In this document: piece by piece, positions 11,701-19,056 of the stretch
How positions within the stretch are numbered: position 1 is the first letter of the stretch
Layout of the letters: the number at the start of each line of letters is the position of its first letter
Assembly (NCBI GenBank): GCA_019119335.1
Contig: DWXF01000035.1
Coordinates: 1 to 45,662, forward strand
Direction: 5' to 3'
Length of the DNA stretch: 45,662 nucleotides
Origin: Candidatus Flavonifractor merdavium
GTDB lineage: Bacteria > Bacillota > Clostridia > Oscillospirales > Oscillospiraceae
Translations under genes and position numbers: made by a program
The notes under the pieces: model-generated
What the model saw: only the letters and a program-made list of their open reading frames with translations
What the model was told of the DNA's origin: nothing
Databases searched by the model: none

Positions 11701-13310
11701 TACACCGTGGTGTCGGTGACGATTTCCTCCCGGATGGCGTCCATGGGGGGGTTGGTCACCTGGGCGAAGAGCTGGTGGAAGTAGTGGAACAGGGGCCGGT
11801 CCACATCGTCCAGCACCGCCAGGGGGATGTCGGTACCCATGGCGGCGGTGGCCTCCGAGCCGGTGCGGGCCATGGGCAGAATGGTGTCGTGGACGTCCTC
11901 ATACCGGTAGCCGAAGGCCTTTTGCAGTCGGTGGAGCTCCTCCCGGCTGTGCCGCTCCACCCGCTTGTTGGGCACGGGCAGGTCGGACAGGTGGATCAGG
12001 TTGCCGTCCAGCCATTCGCCGTAGGGCTGCCGGGCGGCGTAGGCGCTCTTCAGCTCCCCGTCCTCCACAATGCGGCCCTGCTTCAGGTCCACCAGCAGCA
12101 TCCGGCCGGGCCGCAGCCGGTCCTTGCGCACGATCTCCTCCGGCGGCAGGTCCAGCACCCCCACCTCGGAGGCCAGGATCAGCCGGCCGTCTTTGGTGAC
12201 GTAGTACCGGGAGGGCCGCAGGCCGTTGCGGTCCAGCACCGCCCCCACCATGTCGCCGTCGGTGAAGAGCACCGCCGCCGGGCCGTCCCAGGGTTCCATC
12301 AGGGTGGCGTAGTACTGGTACAGGTCCCGCCGGGCCCGGGAGATGGTCTTGTCTCCCATCCAGGGCTCGGGGATACAGGCCATCACCGCCAGAGGCAGGT
12401 CCATCCCCGCCATCATCAGGAATTCCAGGGTGTTGTCCAGCATGGCAGAGTCGGAGCCCGCCGCCGACACCACCGGCAGTACCTTGTCCATCTGGTCCCC
12501 CAGCACCTGGGAGGACATGGTCTCCTCCCGGGCCAGCATCCGGTCCACGTTGCCCCGGATGGTGTTGATCTCGCCGTTGTGGGCCAGCAGGCGGTAGGGA
12601 TGGGCCCGCTCCCAGGCCGGGTTGGTGTTGGTGGAGAACCGGGAGTGGACCAGGGCTAGGGCGGAGTGGTAGTCCGGGTCGTCCAGGTCGGGGTAGAAGG
12701 CCCGCAGCTGGTTGACCAGGAACATACCTTTATATACCACCGTCCGGCTGGACAGGGACACCACGTAGGTGTCCCCGCCGCAGGACTGCTCAAACACACG
12801 CCGGGCCACGTAGAGCTTCCGGTCAAAGTCCAGCCCCTGGGCCACCGCTTCCGGGCGGCGGACAAAGCCCTGCCAAATGGCGGGCATCTTCTCTCTGGCC
12901 CGCTGGCCCAGGATATCGGGATTGACGGGCACTGCCCGCCAGCCCAGAAACTCCAGGCCCTCCTTTTCGGCCACCAGCTCAAAGAGCTTTTTGACCTGGC
13001 TGCGCCGCCGGGTGTCCTGGGGGAGGAAGAACATCCCCACCCCGTAGTCCCGGGGGCCGGGCAGGGGGAACCCCGCCGCCCGGCTGAAAAAGCCGTGGGA
13101 TACCTGGACCAGGATGCCCACGCCGTCGCCGGTCTCCCCCTTGGCGTCCTTACCCGCCCGGTGCTCCAGCTTTTCCACGATCTTCAGCGCGTCGTCCACG
13201 ATCTGGTGGTCCGGCCGGCCGTGGATATCCACCACGGCGCCGATGCCGCAGGCGTCGTGCTCAAAACAGGGCCGGTACAGCCCGCCCTGCGGATAAGCTT
13301 TTGTTTTCAT
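8778..13310 (-). CDS. gltB: Glutamate synthase large subunit
   Basis: A 1510-residue enzyme making two glutamates from 2-oxoglutarate, glutamine and reductant. The N-terminal class II amidotransferase starts at Cys21 (HDACGIG), meaning a short propeptide must be removed. The FMN-binding synthase domain follows, with the [3Fe-4S] motif CVMMRVCNLDTCPVG near residue 1115, and then the C-terminal GXGXG beta-helix (GDANDYLGKGLSGG). Start at the ATG 13308-13310 after a GGAAAGGGG site; upstream in-frame sequence is the antiterminator gene in another frame. A terminator and hexaloop hairpin directly upstream suggest attenuation by the neighbouring ANTAR protein. Confidence 0.96.
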   Translation of the reverse strand: MKTKAYPQGGLYRPCFEHDACGIGAVVDIHGRPDHQIVDDALKIVEKLEHRAGKDAKGETGDGVGILVQVSHGFFSRAAGFPLPGPRDYGVGMFFLPQDTRRRSQVKKLFELVAEKEGLEFLGWRAVPVNPDILGQRAREKMPAIWQGFVRRPEAVAQGLDFDRKLYVARRVFEQSCGGDTYVVSLSSRTVVYKGMFLVNQLRAFYPDLDDPDYHSALALVHSRFSTNTNPAWERAHPYRLLAHNGEINTIRGNVDRMLAREETMSSQVLGDQMDKVLPVVSAAGSDSAMLDNTLEFLMMAGMDLPLAVMACIPEPWMGDKTISRARRDLYQYYATLMEPWDGPAAVLFTDGDMVGAVLDRNGLRPSRYYVTKDGRLILASEVGVLDLPPEEIVRKDRLRPGRMLLVDLKQGRIVEDGELKSAYAARQPYGEWLDGNLIHLSDLPVPNKRVERHSREELHRLQKAFGYRYEDVHDTILPMARTGSEATAAMGTDIPLAVLDDVDRPLFHYFHQLFAQVTNPPMDAIREEIVTDTTVYVGDDGNLLEEKGSNCRVLQIQNPILTSTDLMKIKSMDQSGFHVATVSLLYYKNTSLERAVSQLAVAVDRAWREGANVVVLSDRGVDENHVAIPSLLAVSAMEQYLIRTKKRTAVSIILESAEPRDVHHFAALLGYGARAVNPYLAEETIVELIEEGLLDKDFHTAVKDYTQAVLHGIVKIASKMGISTLQSYQSAQIFEAVGIRQDVIDKYFTNTVSRVGGIGLEEMGAAVERNHAKAFDPLGLEVDLELDSLGSHKARSGGEDHLYDPQTIHLLQQATRRGDYDLFRQYTRRVDDETRPHTLRGLLDMKYADAPIPLEEVESVEAIVKRFKTGAMSYGSISREAHECLAQAMNLLGGKSNSGEGGEEPDRLADPARNSAIKQVASGRFGVTSEYLVSAQEIQIKLAQGAKPGEGGHLPAGKVYPWIAKCRHATPGVSLISPPPHHDIYSIEDLSQLIYDLKCANRQARISVKLVSEAGVGTIAAGVAKAGAQVVLISGFDGGTGAAPRTSIHHAGLPWELGLAETHQTLLQNGLRSRVVVETDGKLMSGRDVAIACMLGAEEFGFATAPLVTLGCVMMRVCNLDTCPVGVATQNPELRKRFCGKPEYVVNFMRFIAQELREHMAKLGVRTVGELVGRTDLLSVRTPAVNQRAATVDLSALLNNPWAGQDKTHFDPADVYDFKLEDTVDLKVLEPQLGSALSAGESRRLSLQVSSTHRAVGTILGSDVTRLHGDALPEDTFTIQCTGGGGQSFGAFLPRGVTLRLEGDANDYLGKGLSGGTIVVYPPKNSPFDPAENILVGNVALYGATSGKAFLSGVAGERFCVRNSGATAVVEGVGDHGCEYMTGGRVVVLGPTGKNFAAGMSGGVAYVLDEKRDLYLRLNKELVSMSPVTEAHDAAELRELIQAHADATGSAKARHILEHFEEYLPLFKKLLPHDYDRMLRTIAHFEERGMSRQEAQVEAFYANTRKAGE

Positions 13311-13335
13311 GTGTGCATCCCCTTTCCAGGTGATC

Positions 13336-13369
13336 AAAAAAGCGGCAGTCCCCGCCTCCGGACTGCCGC
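13336..13369 (-). terminator. Intrinsic terminator in the gltB leader
   Basis: On the minus strand GCGGCAGTCC and GGACTGCCGC form a perfect 10-bp stem with an 8-nt loop, followed by TTTTTT. It ends about 25 bp before the gltB start, so transcripts from glnA must read through it to express gltBD. It lies two bases after the ANTAR-type hairpin. Confidence 0.88.
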
Positions 13370-13371
13370 CG

Positions 13372-13389
13372 AGAGACTGCGTTGTCTCT
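13372..13389 (-). promoter_or_regulatory. Hexaloop hairpin, candidate ANTAR-binding element of the gltB leader
   Basis: Minus-strand arms AGAGAC and GTCTCT enclose the loop AACGCA. Known ANTAR target RNAs have hexaloop hairpins with A at loop position 1 and G at position 4, and this loop fits. It sits between the ANTAR gene stop codon and the gltB terminator. The published motif has two such hairpins; I could not identify the first one convincingly, so this is a candidate. Confidence 0.6.
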
Positions 13390-13390
13390 G

Positions 13391-13942
13391 CTATGATTCC
13401 CCTTCCGCGCTGTCTAAAACCAGCTGGGCCGTCTGGAGCATTTTGGCGCTGTTGTCCATGCTGGTCTTTTGCAAAAACCGGTGGGCCTCCTCCTCCGTCA
13501 TGCCGTTGCGGTCCATCAGCAGCTCCTTGGCCCGGCGGATCACCGCCTGCTCCTCCTCGGAGCGGCGGGGCCGGAGGATCCGCTCCAGCCGCCGCCCCAT
13601 CTGCAGCAGCATCCGCACCGACGCCGTCAGGTCCCCCCGGGACACCGGGGAGGCCAGACGAAAGATGTCCTCGTCCTGCAGCAGGTCCAGCAGGTTCTGG
13701 GTAGCCAGCACCAGCATGGCGCAGGAGGGCGGCAGATCGGCAAACAGAGCCTCCGCCGGCTGGTCGGCCAGCTTGAAGCCGCACACCACCGCGGTGATGT
13801 GGAGCTTGTGGACGGTACGGCGCACCTGTCCGGCGGAGGCGCACAGAATGCAGGAGGCGGTGCCGCTGGACTCCAGGATCTCCTTGACCCGAAGGGCGCT
13901 TTTGGTGCTTTCAAAGGCGACGATCACCTGTTCCATTTCCAT
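13391..13942 (-). CDS. ANTAR-domain response regulator / RNA-binding antiterminator
   Basis: A 183-residue protein with an N-terminal receiver-like region that lacks a clear phospho-acceptor aspartate pocket, a helical middle (about 105-130) and a C-terminal ANTAR domain (about 128-175: AKELLMDRNGMTEEEAHRFLQKTSMD). ANTAR proteins bind hexaloop hairpins in leader mRNA and prevent termination. Here the gene starts 30 bp after glnA and is followed by a hexaloop hairpin and terminator before gltB. It therefore probably controls gltBD, and possibly amt, in response to nitrogen status. The pseudo-receiver suggests control by protein partner or ligand rather than classical phosphorylation; this is inference. 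Confidence 0.88.
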   Translation of the reverse strand: MEMEQVIVAFESTKSALRVKEILESSGTASCILCASAGQVRRTVHKLHITAVVCGFKLADQPAEALFADLPPSCAMLVLATQNLLDLLQDEDIFRLASPVSRGDLTASVRMLLQMGRRLERILRPRRSEEEQAVIRRAKELLMDRNGMTEEEAHRFLQKTSMDNSAKMLQTAQLVLDSAEGES

Positions 13943-13972
13943 TCACTCCCTGCCCCGCCACACACTGGCTTG

Positions 13973-15304
13973 TCAATAGTTGATGATATATTTCTCCCGC
14001 TCCCAGGAGGATACCCGGGTGCGGAACTCGTCCCACTCTTTCTTCTTGCCCTCGATATAGTTGGCGGCCACATGGTCGCCCAGGGTGTCCAGGATCAGCT
14101 GGTCGGCCTCCAGGGCGGCGATGGCTTCGTCCAGAGAACCGGGCAGCGCGTCGATGCCGTGGGCCTTCCGGGCGGCGTCGTCCATGGCGAAGATGTTTTC
14201 GGTGACCTCGGCGGGGGGCGTCATGCCCTTCTCAATGCCGTCCAGACCGGCGGCCAGGCACACCGCCAGCTCCAGATAGGGGTTGCAGGCCGGGTCGGGG
14301 GAGCGCAGCTCCACCCGGGTGGCCTGGCCCCGGGCCGCCGGGATACGGATGAGGGCGGAGCGGTTGGAGGCCGACCAGGCCAGGTAGCAGGGGGCCTCGT
14401 AGCCGGGTACCAGCCGCTTGTAGGAGTTCACCAGGGGGTTGGTCACCGCCGCCATGCCCTTCACGTGGGCCAGCAGGCCCGCGATAAAGGAATAGGCTTC
14501 CTTGGACAGGCCCTTCTCCCCGTCGGGATCGTAGAACACGTTCCTGCCGTTTTTGAACAGGGACATGTTGGTGTGCATGCCCGAGCCGTTGATGCCGAAA
14601 ATGGGTTTGGGCATGAAGGTGGCGTGCAGGCCGTTTTTCTGGGCCAGGGTTTTCACCGCCAGCTTGAAGGTCATGATGTTGTCAGCGGTGTGGAGGGCGT
14701 CGGCATACTTGAAGTCGATCTCATGCTGGCCCTGGGCCACCTCGTGGTGGCTGGCCTCGATCTCAAAGCCCATCTGCTCCAGGGCCATGCAGATCTCCCG
14801 GCGGGTGCCCTCGCCGTGGTCCAGAGGACCCAGATCGAAGTAGCCCGCCTCGTCGTTGGTCTTGATGGTGGGCTTGCCCTCGTCGTCGGTCTGGAACAGG
14901 AAAAACTCCGCCTCGGGGCCCACGTTGAAGGCGTCATACCCCATGTCCGCCGCCTTCTTCAGCGCCCGCTTGAGCACGTTCCGGGGGTCGCCCACAAAGG
15001 GGGTGCCGTCGGGGTTGTACACGTCGCAGATCAGACGGGCCACCTTGCCGTGGCTGGGCCGCCAGGGGAACACCGCGAAGGAGTCCAGATCGGGATAGAG
15101 GTACTGGTCGGACTCGTCGATGCGGACAAAGCCCTCAATCGAGGAGCCGTCGAACATGATCTGGTTGTTCACCGCCTTTTCAATCTGGGAGGCGGTGATG
15201 GCCACATTTTTCAGCTGGCCGAAAATATCGGTGAACTGGAGGCGGATAAACTCGATATCCTCTTCCTTTACCTTACGGATGATATCTTCCTTGGTGTACG
15301 ACAT
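13973..15304 (-). CDS. glnA: Glutamine synthetase, type I
   Basis: A 443-residue GSI of the Gram-positive alpha type: ATP-dependent synthesis of glutamine from glutamate and ammonium. Visible signatures are FDGSSIEGF near residue 55, the metal-ligand strand GPEAEFFLF, the ATP-region [10 protein letters not shown], and [19 protein letters not shown] near residue 315. The adenylylation-loop tyrosine region of the beta type is absent, as expected for this class. Start chosen at ATG 15302-15304 after GAGAGGAG; the 27-bp longer version lacks a site. First gene of the glnA-ANTAR-gltB-gltD operon. Confidence 0.95.
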   Translation of the reverse strand: MSYTKEDIIRKVKEEDIEFIRLQFTDIFGQLKNVAITASQIEKAVNNQIMFDGSSIEGFVRIDESDQYLYPDLDSFAVFPWRPSHGKVARLICDVYNPDGTPFVGDPRNVLKRALKKAADMGYDAFNVGPEAEFFLFQTDDEGKPTIKTNDEAGYFDLGPLDHGEGTRREICMALEQMGFEIEASHHEVAQGQHEIDFKYADALHTADNIMTFKLAVKTLAQKNGLHATFMPKPIFGINGSGMHTNMSLFKNGRNVFYDPDGEKGLSKEAYSFIAGLLAHVKGMAAVTNPLVNSYKRLVPGYEAPCYLAWSASNRSALIRIPAARGQATRVELRSPDPACNPYLELAVCLAAGLDGIEKGMTPPAEVTENIFAMDDAARKAHGIDALPGSLDEAIAALEADQLILDTLGDHVAANYIEGKKKEWDEFRTRVSSWEREKYIINY

Positions 15305-15339
15305 TGCAAGCAACTCCTCTCGTGCCTTCAAATAAGAAA

Positions 15340-15381
15340 GGACAAAGACATTCCTGCCGGATGGCGGGAACCTCTTTGTCC
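15340..15381 (-). promoter_or_regulatory. Leader hairpin of glnA, possible weak attenuator
   Basis: The glnA 5' leader folds into a 9-bp stem, GGACAAAGA with TCTTTGTCC, containing an inner TTCC/GGAA stem. It is followed by the imperfect U-tract CTTTCTTATTT. Position between promoter and ribosome binding site suggests regulation, but the U-tract is weak and no hexaloop of ANTAR type is evident. Confidence 0.5.
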
Positions 15382-15396
15382 TCGACTATGTGCGAA

Positions 15397-15425
15397 AGTA
15401 TACCGGCCAAGCGGCGGAATGTCAA
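15397..15425 (-). promoter_or_regulatory. Promoter of glnA (TTGACA-17-TATACT)
   Basis: Minus-strand -35 TTGACA at 15420-15425 and -10 TATACT at 15397-15402 with 17 bp spacing, a near-consensus sigma-A promoter about 95 bp before glnA. Confidence 0.85.
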
Positions 15426-15623
15426 GGGGAATTGTGAAAGTTTGTTCTTTTTGTGTTGCAGGTCAAAAATGAAAAACAAATATGTGGGCGCATTTATGCA
15501 AGAATTATATATGACACTTTCATTTATGAGGGGCGGGAGTATCCAGTTTGTGGAACCTCCCAAAAAGGGCCCGGCCCATGGCGGGGGCGGTTTGGCCGCT
15601 GTGCCGAAGTTGGCCGGGAGGGG
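15426..15623. other. Intergenic stretch between the divergent glnA and amt promoters
   Basis: About 200 bp, partly AT-rich, containing no reading frame with a ribosome binding site and no recognisable RNA. It may hold upstream control elements for either promoter, but I see no clear palindromic operator. Confidence 0.5.
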
Positions 15624-15652
15624 TTGACAAAGGGGGCGGCGGGGCATAGACT
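15624..15652 (+). promoter_or_regulatory. Promoter of amt (TTGACA-17-TAGACT)
   Basis: A perfect -35 TTGACA (15624-15629) and -10 TAGACT (15647-15652), 17 bp apart. Transcription would start near 15659, giving a structured leader of about 145 nt before the amt start. Confidence 0.78.
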
Positions 15653-15660
15653 GTGCCCAT

Positions 15661-15786
15661 GCAAGGGCGCTGCCGGGAGACCGGCGGCGCTCTTTGTGTT
15701 TGCCGCGGCAAAAGGCGAATGGAGAGACCCGTGCAAAGGCGCGCAGACCGGTAAGGGGGCCGGCCGCGCGCCTTGTTTGTTGTTTG
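15661..15786 (+). promoter_or_regulatory. Structured attenuator-like leader of amt
   Basis: Three hairpins follow the promoter. The first (15665-15692) has 12-bp arms closed by a GAGA loop. The second is the palindrome TTGCCGCGGCAA (about 15699-15712). The third has arms AAGGCGCGC (15736-15744) and GCGCGCCTT (15766-15774) and runs into TTGTTTGTTGTTT, so it resembles a terminator. The phrase GCAAGGGCGC/GCAAAGGCGC occurs at the start of hairpins one and three. No published riboswitch class was recognised. Confidence 0.65.
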
Positions 15787-15802
15787 AGAAGGAGGAGCGC
15801 GT

Positions 15803-17467
15803 ATGGATCTGTCGGTATGGTATCTGGTGGGCGCGGTGCTGGTGTTTTTTATGCAGTGCGGCTTTGCCATGGTGGAGGCCGGGTTTACCCGGGCCAAGAA
15901 CGCCGGCAACATTATTATGAAAAACCTGATGGACTTCTGTATCGGTACGGTGGTGTTCATCCTGCTGGGCTACGGCATCATGAACAGCGAGAACTACTTC
16001 TTCGGCCTTATTGGAAAGCCGGAGTATCAGATGTTTACCGACTTTTACGGCTTTGACTGGTCCAACTTTTTCTTCCAGCTGGTGTTTTGCGCCACGGCGG
16101 CCACCATTGTGTCGGGCGCCATGGCGGAGCGGACCAAGTTTCTGGCCTACTGCGTGTATTCCGGCGTGATCAGCGCCGTCATCTACCCCATTGAGGCCGG
16201 CTGGGTGTGGAACGGTCAGGGCTGGCTGGTGGGCCTGGGCTATGTGGACTTTGCCGGCTCGTCGGTTATCCATATGGTGGGCGGCCTGTCCGCCCTGGTA
16301 GGGGCCTGGATGCTGGGACCCCGGCTGGGCAAGTACACCAGGGAGAAGGACGGCACCCTCCGGGTCAATGCCATTCCCGGCCACTCCCTGACCCTGGGCG
16401 CTCTGGGCTGCTTCATCCTGTGGTTCTGCTGGTACGGCTTCAACGGCGCGGCTGCCGCCGACACCGCCCAGCTGGCCCAGATCCTGGGCAACACCACTCT
16501 GGCCCCCGCGGTGGCCACCTTTGTGTGCATGGTGTTTACCTGGAAGCGGGGCGGCAAGCCTGACGTGTCCATGTGCCTCAACGCCTCCCTGGCCGGCCTG
16601 GTGGGCATTACCGCCCCCTGCGCCACGGTGGACGCCCTGGGCGCCATCATCATCGGCGCGGTGGACGGCATCCTGGTGGTGCTGGTGGTGGAGCTGCTGG
16701 ACTTCAAGCTCCACATCGACGACCCGGTGGGTGCGGTGGCGGTCCACTGTGCCAACGGCATCTGGGGCACCGTGGCCGACGGCCTGTTCAACACCACCTC
16801 CGGCCTGTTCTACGGCGGCGGCTTCTACCACCTGGGGGTCCAGTGCCTGGGTGTGGTGACCATCGGGGCCTATGCCGTGGTAACCATGCTGATTGTGTTC
16901 AAGCTCATTGACAAGACCATCGGCCTGCGGGTTACCCCCGAGGAGGAGATCGTGGGTCTGGACGTGGCAGAGCACGCTATGGCCTCCGCCTATGCCGACT
17001 TCCTGCCCGCCGCTCCAGGCGTGCTGGGCGGAGACGTGGCCTATGAGCCGGTGGATGTGGAGGACCTCACTCCGGTGACTCTGGCGGGGGCGCCCGCCCC
17101 CGATCGGCCCCAGCGGGGCATGACCAAGCTGACCATCATCTGCCGGGAGGAGCGCTTCTCCGCCCTGCGGGACGCCATGGCGGCCATTGGGGTCACCGGC
17201 ATGACGGTGAGCCGGGTCATGGGCTGCGGCGCTCAGATGGGCAAGGTGGGCCAGTACCGGGGCGTCAAGATGAGCATGCACCTGCTGCCCAAGCTTCAGG
17301 TGGACATCGTGGTGGCCAAGGTGGATCCGGCTCTGGTGGTAGCCGCCGCCGAACAGGTGCTGCGCACCGGCAACCAGGGGGACGGCAAGATCTTCCTCAC
17401 CCACGTGGACAACGCGGTGAAGGTGCGCACCGGCGAAATGGATTACGACGCTTTGCAGGACGACTGA
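15803..17467 (+). CDS. amt: Ammonium transporter fused to a C-terminal PII (GlnK-like) domain
   Basis: A 554-residue protein. Residues 1-395 form the Amt channel with about 11 membrane helices and family segments such as FFMQCGFAMVEAGF, GSSVIHMVGG and DDPVGAVAVHCANGIWGT. A linker leads to a complete PII domain from about residue 440 (KLTIICREERF to the end). In this domain, position 51, the tyrosine uridylylated in proteobacterial GlnB/GlnK, is methionine (YRGVKMSMHLLP). The fusion places the inhibitor on the channel, so gating should follow ATP/ADP and 2-oxoglutarate rather than uridylylation. GAAGGAGG precedes the ATG. The glnA neighbour and leader suggest nitrogen control. Confidence 0.94.
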   Translation: MDLSVWYLVGAVLVFFMQCGFAMVEAGFTRAKNAGNIIMKNLMDFCIGTVVFILLGYGIMNSENYFFGLIGKPEYQMFTDFYGFDWSNFFFQLVFCATAATIVSGAMAERTKFLAYCVYSGVISAVIYPIEAGWVWNGQGWLVGLGYVDFAGSSVIHMVGGLSALVGAWMLGPRLGKYTREKDGTLRVNAIPGHSLTLGALGCFILWFCWYGFNGAAAADTAQLAQILGNTTLAPAVATFVCMVFTWKRGGKPDVSMCLNASLAGLVGITAPCATVDALGAIIIGAVDGILVVLVVELLDFKLHIDDPVGAVAVHCANGIWGTVADGLFNTTSGLFYGGGFYHLGVQCLGVVTIGAYAVVTMLIVFKLIDKTIGLRVTPEEEIVGLDVAEHAMASAYADFLPAAPGVLGGDVAYEPVDVEDLTPVTLAGAPAPDRPQRGMTKLTIICREERFSALRDAMAAIGVTGMTVSRVMGCGAQMGKVGQYRGVKMSMHLLPKLQVDIVVAKVDPALVVAAAEQVLRTGNQGDGKIFLTHVDNAVKVRTGEMDYDALQDD

Positions 17468-17479
17468 GGGCGGCCTGCC

Positions 17480-17508
17480 TTGACAAACCTCCGGCGGACG
17501 CTTATAAT
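17480..17508 (+). promoter_or_regulatory. Promoter of purF (TTGACA-17-TATAAT)
   Basis: A fully consensus promoter: TTGACA at 17480-17485, TATAAT at 17503-17508, spacing 17 bp. It starts 12 bp after the amt stop codon and would initiate near 17515, just ahead of a terminator hairpin. Confidence 0.88.
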
Positions 17509-17522
17509 GGGCCCGTCAGAGT

Positions 17523-17564
17523 AAAGGCGCTGTGGCATGAGGCCACAGCGCCTTTTTCTTTTTT
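17523..17564 (+). terminator. Intrinsic terminator inside the purF leader
   Basis: GGCGCTGTGGC (17526-17536) and GCCACAGCGCC (17542-17552) form a perfect 11-bp stem, extended by A/T pairs and followed by TTTTTCTTTTTT. It could end amt transcription. Because the purF promoter is upstream of it, it must also be read through for purF expression, so it may act as an attenuator. Confidence 0.87.
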
Positions 17565-17590
17565 ACGGAAACTGTTGGGAGGGAAACGCT

Positions 17591-18958
17591 GTGTCAATCC
17601 ATGAGGAATGCGGGCTGTTCGGCATCTGGGACCCCAAGGGGGACTGCGCCCGCACCGCCTATTACGGCCTGTACGCCTTGCAGCACCGGGGGCAGGAGGC
17701 CTGCGGCATCGCCGCCATCAACGACCGGGAGCTGTCTTACCACAAGGACGTGGGCCTGGTGGGGGAGGTGTTTGACCCGGACACCCTGGACCGGCTCAAC
17801 GGCACCATGGCGGTGGGCCACGTGCGCTATGCCACCACCGGCGGCGGCCGCCGGGAGAACGCCCAGCCCCTCACCCTAAACTACGTGAAGGGTACCCTGG
17901 CGGTGGCCCACAACGGCAACCTGGTGAATACCAAACAGCTGCGCACCGCCTTTGAGTACCGGGGGGCCATCTTCCAGACCACCACCGACTCCGAGCTCAT
18001 CGCCTATGCCATCGCCCAGGAGCGGCTGCGCTGCGCCTCGGTGGAGGAGGCGGTGTGCCAGGCGGTGAAGGGCCTGCGGGGGGCCTACTCCCTGCTGGTC
18101 ATGTCCCCCCAGAAGCTCATCGCCCTCCGGGACCCCTGGGGCTTCCGTCCCTTGTGCATGGGCCGCCGGGGAGAGGCGGTGCTCTTCGCCTCGGAGAGCT
18201 GCGCCCTCAACGCCGTGGGGGCGGAGTTTGTCCGGGAGGTGGAGCCCGGCGAGATCGTGGTGGTGGAGGGAGGCAAGGTGACCTCCATCCGGGAGAACTG
18301 CGAAAACGCCGCCAGCCATCTGTGCATCTTTGAGTACATCTACTTCGCCCGGCCCGACTCGGTGCTCTGCGGCCAGTCGGTCCACCAGGCCCGGCGCAAC
18401 GCCGGCCGCCTGCTGGCCCAGGCCTGCCCGGTGGAGGCCGACGTGGTCATCGGTGTGCCCGACTCCGGTCTGGACGCCGCCATGGGCTACGCCGAGGAAT
18501 CGGGTATCCCCTACGGGGTAGGCCTGGTAAAAAACCGCTACATCGGCCGCACCTTCATCACCCCCGGCCAGCAGAGCCGGGAGCAGGCGGTGCGCATCAA
18601 GCTGGGGCCCCTGAAAAGCTGCGTGGAGGGCCGGCGGGTGGTGATGATCGACGACTCCATCGTCCGGGGCACCACCTCCCGGCAGATCGTCACCCTCCTT
18701 CGGGAGGCCGGGGCCACGGAGATCCACATGCGCTCCTCCGCGCCTCCCTTCATCGCCCCCTGCCACTTCGGCACCGACATCCCCGACAGGGAAAACCTCA
18801 TCGCCTGCCGTTACTCCGTGGAGGAGATCCGCCAGCTCATCGGGGCGGACAGCCTGGGCTTCCTCAGCCTGGAGGACCTCCACCGCATCGCCCCCGACGC
18901 CGCCTGCGGCTTCTGTGACGGCTGCTTTACCGGCACCTACCCCCTAAACTGTACCTAA
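17591..18958 (+). CDS. purF: Amidophosphoribosyltransferase
   Basis: A 455-residue enzyme for the first step of purine synthesis: PRPP and glutamine to phosphoribosylamine. The class II amidotransferase begins at Cys7 (EECGLFGIWD, short propeptide), and the PRPP-binding motif VVMIDDSIVRGTTS lies near residue 355. Cysteines in SHLCIFEY and in CGFCDGC near the C-terminus match the [4Fe-4S] ligands of the Bacillus-type enzyme. The start is a GTG at 17591 with GGGAGGG at 17578-17584; an in-frame extension upstream would begin within the terminator. Stands alone, not in a pur operon; regulation may be through the leader terminator. Confidence 0.94.
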   Translation: MSIHEECGLFGIWDPKGDCARTAYYGLYALQHRGQEACGIAAINDRELSYHKDVGLVGEVFDPDTLDRLNGTMAVGHVRYATTGGGRRENAQPLTLNYVKGTLAVAHNGNLVNTKQLRTAFEYRGAIFQTTTDSELIAYAIAQERLRCASVEEAVCQAVKGLRGAYSLLVMSPQKLIALRDPWGFRPLCMGRRGEAVLFASESCALNAVGAEFVREVEPGEIVVVEGGKVTSIRENCENAASHLCIFEYIYFARPDSVLCGQSVHQARRNAGRLLAQACPVEADVVIGVPDSGLDAAMGYAEESGIPYGVGLVKNRYIGRTFITPGQQSREQAVRIKLGPLKSCVEGRRVVMIDDSIVRGTTSRQIVTLLREAGATEIHMRSSAPPFIAPCHFGTDIPDRENLIACRYSVEEIRQLIGADSLGFLSLEDLHRIAPDAACGFCDGCFTGTYPLNCT

Positions 18959-18976
18959 TTTGTAACCAAAAATGCC

Positions 18977-19034
18977 TTGACAAAGCGAGGTTACAGTTGT
19001 ACCCTGAGAGTGTGAAGGGTACAACTGTAACCTC
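18977..19034 (+). promoter_or_regulatory. Promoter with two BlaI/MecI-type operators in a perfect 18-bp inverted repeat
   Basis: A -35 TTGACA (18977-18982) is followed 17 bp later by a weak -10 TACCCT. Over and after it lies the perfect inverted repeat 18987-19004 / 19017-19034. Each arm contains a TACAnnTGTA operator core (18992-19001 and 19020-19029), the sequence bound by BlaI/MecI repressors, with centres 28 bp apart. This fits autoregulation by the BlaI-type repressor encoded at 21977. Confidence 0.85.
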
Positions 19035-19056
19035 TATTTTGTCTGGAGGGAGCAAC

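Noticed and set aside
13311..13844. N-terminal extension of gltB by 178 codons
   Set aside because: It would run through the ANTAR gene in another frame and through the terminator. The ATG at 13308-13310 has a proper ribosome binding site and gives the usual GltB length.
15426..15800. Small protein genes in the glnA-amt gap
   Set aside because: Several frames of 100-150 codons exist, but none has a ribosome binding site or a protein-like sequence, and they cross the amt leader hairpins.
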